The position numbers were made by a program, and so were the translations under genes. This document shows, one piece after another, positions 61,748 to 64,000 of a stretch of 64,000 nt of DNA. The stretch lies in the NCBI RefSeq assembly GCF_000337475.1, contig NZ_AOIT01000053.1:1104-65103 (forward strand). Reading direction: 5' to 3'. The DNA is from Natrinema limicola JCM 13563 (GTDB taxonomy: Archaea; Halobacteriota; Halobacteria; Halobacteriales; Natrialbaceae). Positions within the stretch are counted from its first letter, which is position 1. Each line of letters begins with the position of its first letter. The notes under the pieces are model-generated. The model was given only the letters and a program-made list of their open reading frames with translations. It ran no database searches and was not told the origin of the DNA.

Positions 61748-62491
61748 ATGGATCGGCGGCGGCCCGCGACGGGAGACACGAACGCCGACGGGAGCACCGA
61801 CCGTGCACTCGTGCGGGGACTGGTGAATCTCCTCGTCGCCATCCTCCTCGTCTGTTCGCTCGCGCTCGGAACCGCCCTCTTTGCACCGCAGCTCATCGAC
61901 GGTCTCGACATCGGCGAGCAACCCTCTCCCAGTCCCGAGCCGCCACCAGCCGGCGAGCGAAACCCTTCAGTGGCCGACCCCGGTGATCCGGGGGCCTCGA
62001 GTTACGAGACCGACGTCGAGGTGGTTCGCTCTGCGACCGTCGAGGACTTCGTCCACGCCAAAATTAACGACCGACGAGCTGCCCACGACCTCCCGCCGCT
62101 CGAGTGGGATGGGACAGTCGCGTCCGTCGCACGCGCACACAGCACCGATATGGCCCGACGTGACTACTTTGCCCACCGGAATCCGGACGGGGAAGCGCCC
62201 GCCGACCGGTTTCAGGACGTCGGCGACTACTGCCGCGGATACGGCGAAAACATCGCCCAAACGTGGCTCGACCGCCGCGTCAGCAGCGCCAGCGGTGACG
62301 GCATCGTTCGCCACCAAACTGCCGAGGGGCTCGCGACCGGGCTAGTCAACCAGTGGATGAACTCCACGTCCCACCGGCAGGCCATCCTCGAGGAGGGTCG
62401 CACGCCCGGCTGGGATCGCGCCGGCGTCGGCGTCTACATCACCGATGACGGGGCGGTCTACGCGGGGCAGAACTTCTGTCAGGAGTGGTGA
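61748..62491 (+). CDS. Membrane-anchored CAP-domain protein
   Basis: A 247-residue protein. Residues 22-45 form a membrane anchor (LVNLLVAILLVCSLALGTAL), followed by a Pro/Ser linker and a CAP domain (VEDFVHAKINDRRAAHDLPPL onwards). It shares HSTDMARRDYFAHRNPDGE, GENIAQTWLD and QNFC ends with the CAP protein at 56880. Without the long TD stalk, the domain would sit close to the membrane. The function is unknown; two copies within 5 kb suggest a surface role. Confidence 0.83.
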   Translation: MDRRRPATGDTNADGSTDRALVRGLVNLLVAILLVCSLALGTALFAPQLIDGLDIGEQPSPSPEPPPAGERNPSVADPGDPGASSYETDVEVVRSATVEDFVHAKINDRRAAHDLPPLEWDGTVASVARAHSTDMARRDYFAHRNPDGEAPADRFQDVGDYCRGYGENIAQTWLDRRVSSASGDGIVRHQTAEGLATGLVNQWMNSTSHRQAILEEGRTPGWDRAGVGVYITDDGAVYAGQNFCQEW

Positions 62492-62502
62492 TCGCTCGGT
62501 GG

Positions 62503-62661
62503 ATGTTCTTGTCTCGAGTGGGACTCAGGACTGATACTGCCGGTCAGAACGACGTGACGATCGGTCGCGCTGCTGCGGCCGTCACCGGTGAAGACGGCCG
62601 CGAATTCGAGACCGACTTCGTATTGACTGCTGTCCGACAGTATGTGACTCACGATTGCTGA
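62503..62661 (+). CDS. Small open frame or gene fragment
   Basis: A 52-codon frame (MFLSRVGLRTDTAGQND) running into GRAAAAVTGEDGREFETDF. Composition is haloarchaeal (many acidic residues, D and E), unlike the frames around it. I do not recognise it. It may be a real small protein or the remnant of a larger gene. Confidence 0.3.
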   Translation: MFLSRVGLRTDTAGQNDVTIGRAAAAVTGEDGREFETDFVLTAVRQYVTHDC

Positions 62662-62751
62662 CAGCCGCGGCGAAAAAAAACCGACACTGACCGAGACACA
62701 GAGAGTGCGAACGACTTACAGGTTCATGGTCTGCACTACTGTACAGTCCCT

Positions 62752-63534
62752 ATGGAGGTTCCCGAGACGCTCACTGCGATCTATCGAACGGCGAGCGACC
62801 GCGATCTAACCTTTCTCGCGGCCGGGTTCGCGTATTACGCGTTCGTGTCGCTCATCCCGCTGGTCTTGCTCGCGCTTGTCGCCGGCTCGATACTCGGTGG
62901 CGAGCAGACAGCCGAGCAGTTGATCACCGCTGCTGGCGACTTCCTCCCGGCGGCAGGCGAAGAACTCGTTACTGATGCCCTGACGACCGAATCCGGGCGC
63001 GCTGAGGCGACCATCGTCGCGCTCGTCGTCGCCGCATGGGGTGCGCTCAAAGTCTTCCGGGGACTGAGCCTGGCGTTCGACAAGGTCTACGACGAGGTGG
63101 CCGAGGATTCGATGGTCGACCAGATCAGGGACGGACTCACCGTCATCGTCGCCGGCGCAGGCGCGCTCGTGTTGATGATCGGGATCGGGGCACTGCTTGC
63201 GATCGTTGCCGATACCATCCCGTTCGTCGGTGCCCTTGGCTGGCTCTCGTTGCTGATCGGGCTCATCTTCGTCTTCCTGCCGATCTACTACGTCCTGCCG
63301 CCGATTCCGGTCGACCTGCGCGAGGTGCTCCCCGGCGCGGTCTTCGCCGCCGTCGGGTGGACGATCCTGCAGTTCGGCTTCCAGATTTATGCGGCAAACG
63401 CCGCCCAGTACGAGGCCTATGGTGCCGTCGGCGTGGTCCTCCTGTTTGTCACCTGGCTCTACTTCGCCGGCATCATCATCCTCGTCGGTGCCGTCCTCAA
63501 CGTCGTCCGGGCACACCCCCCGCTCGCGGAGTAA
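62752..63534 (+). CDS. YihY/BrkB family membrane protein
   Basis: A 260-residue protein with about six hydrophobic segments. The family start is AAGFAYYAFVSLIPLVLL, and ALKVFRGLSLAFDKVYD and the GYAVGVVLLFVTWLYF-type last helix pair follow (here YGAVGVVLLFVTW). BrkB-type proteins were once thought to be RNase BN; that role is not supported, and they are better called transport or envelope proteins. Function uncertain. Leader region before ATG 62752 is T/A-mixed with no strong TATA. Confidence 0.88.
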   Translation: MEVPETLTAIYRTASDRDLTFLAAGFAYYAFVSLIPLVLLALVAGSILGGEQTAEQLITAAGDFLPAAGEELVTDALTTESGRAEATIVALVVAAWGALKVFRGLSLAFDKVYDEVAEDSMVDQIRDGLTVIVAGAGALVLMIGIGALLAIVADTIPFVGALGWLSLLIGLIFVFLPIYYVLPPIPVDLREVLPGAVFAAVGWTILQFGFQIYAANAAQYEAYGAVGVVLLFVTWLYFAGIIILVGAVLNVVRAHPPLAE

Positions 63535-63617
63535 CTCGATCGAGTCACGATCGTCTCGAATTCCGGACTGTCGGAACAGGGGAACAGTTATGTCTTCGGC
63601 AGCGCCAGACTGCCATC

Positions 63618-64000
63618 ATGAGCGACGAGCGTGCAGCCGATTCGGACGGTGCCGACAATGCCGAGTCGGGCGACAGCCTCGAGCCAGGTGGTGGCCCACA
63701 GCGTGTTGTCTCTGAGGAGAGCGTCGACGACATTCTCGCGTCGCTCGATGAGACGAAATCCGAGTCAGTGGACTCGAGCGACACGACCGCCACGGCAGAT
63801 GAGCCTGATGCCGTGACGACCACGTTCGACGAGGACGACGTTCCGGCAGCCGACGAGACGACCGACGACGCGAGTCAGCCAGACACAGGGTCGGCCACCG
63901 AGACTGCGACGGCCGACCACACAGTTGCTGACAGCGAGTCGGGCGCGGACACAGCCGACGACACTGCCGACACCGCCGCTCCGTCTGAGACGGGCGCAAC
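63618..64000 (+). CDS. N-terminal part of an acidic protein, cut by the window end
   Basis: At least 127 residues (MSDERAADSDGADNAESG), extremely rich in D, E, S, T and A with one defined block RVVSEESVDDILASLDE. The frame is still open at the right edge. The block resembles the N-terminal targeting or docking segments of some haloarchaeal proteins that go on to a folded domain; the identity cannot be set from this part. Confidence 0.6.
   Translation, partial: MSDERAADSDGADNAESGDSLEPGGGPQRVVSEESVDDILASLDETKSESVDSSDTTATADEPDAVTTTFDEDDVPAADETTDDASQPDTGSATETATADHTVADSESGADTADDTADTAAPSETGA

Noticed and set aside
61748-62491. CAP protein as a possible secreted peptidase with a known catalytic triad
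   Set aside because: CAP domains do not have a settled catalytic triad; only structural similarity can be claimed.

Overview
The window is chromosomal DNA of an extremely halophilic archaeon (class Halobacteria). The evidence is very acidic, GC-rich proteins, leaderless genes with a TATA element about 25-30 nt before the start codon, an S-layer glycoprotein, PGF-CTERM surface anchors, TFB, RadB, CDC48, a ribosomal protein S8e and many haloarchaeal conserved unknowns. The heavy use of CTCGAG (Leu-Glu) suits the Natrialbales (Natrinema/Haloterrigena-like), but the genus is a guess.

Layout. 0-10 kb: an IS200/IS605-type end, then household genes: nucleoside phosphorylase, a c-di-AMP cyclase coupled to an MscS-type channel, tRNA-Leu(TAG), CoaD, malic enzyme-PTA fusion and two Tat-exported proteins. 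10-17 kb: S8e, an AbrB-PhoU regulator, polyphosphate kinase with a PPP phosphatase, the riboflavin reductase and an enoyl-CoA hydratase. 17-28 kb: MsrA, a GlpA-like oxidase, corrinoid adenosyltransferase, acylphosphatase, Ogg glycosylase, TFB, a glutaredoxin-thioredoxin reductase fusion and small conserved unknowns. 28-37.5 kb: an exported NEW3-like protein with an MMPL/RND transporter, the S-layer glycoprotein and a TetR regulator. 37.8-39.2 kb: two toxin-antitoxin pairs. 39-48 kb: shikimate kinase with chorismate mutase, two convergent CDC48-type ATPases and LarC. 48-56 kb: an accessory cell-surface island. 56-64 kb: RadB, a CBS-HPF fusion, two CAP-domain surface proteins, a SCO1 lipoprotein, a one-domain lycopene-cyclase-like protein, a YihY/BrkB membrane protein and the start of an acidic protein cut by the window end.

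The most unusual part is 48-56 kb. Two paralogous 149-residue secreted Q/N/D-rich proteins, a 615-residue PGF-CTERM-anchored protein with five Q/N repeats of about 40 residues, and a second PGF-CTERM protein with a matching Q/N tail lie together. The repeats (Q-x-N-x-x-x-Q-G, an A/I/V strand, G-x-N, then Q-T/x-N-x-x-x-Q) resemble the general layout of curlin repeats. I infer a candidate haloarchaeal extracellular amyloid-like fibre or matrix system with free subunits and an anchored nucleator; this is not proven. The two small genes also share a 75-nt upstream block (about 67 of 75 positions identical).

Other structure: a structured intergenic element of about 80 nt occurs three times (49.4, 55.8 and 59.0 kb), twice between convergent genes. 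IS200/IS605-like terminal hairpins lie at the window start, near 12.18 kb and at 60.74 kb.
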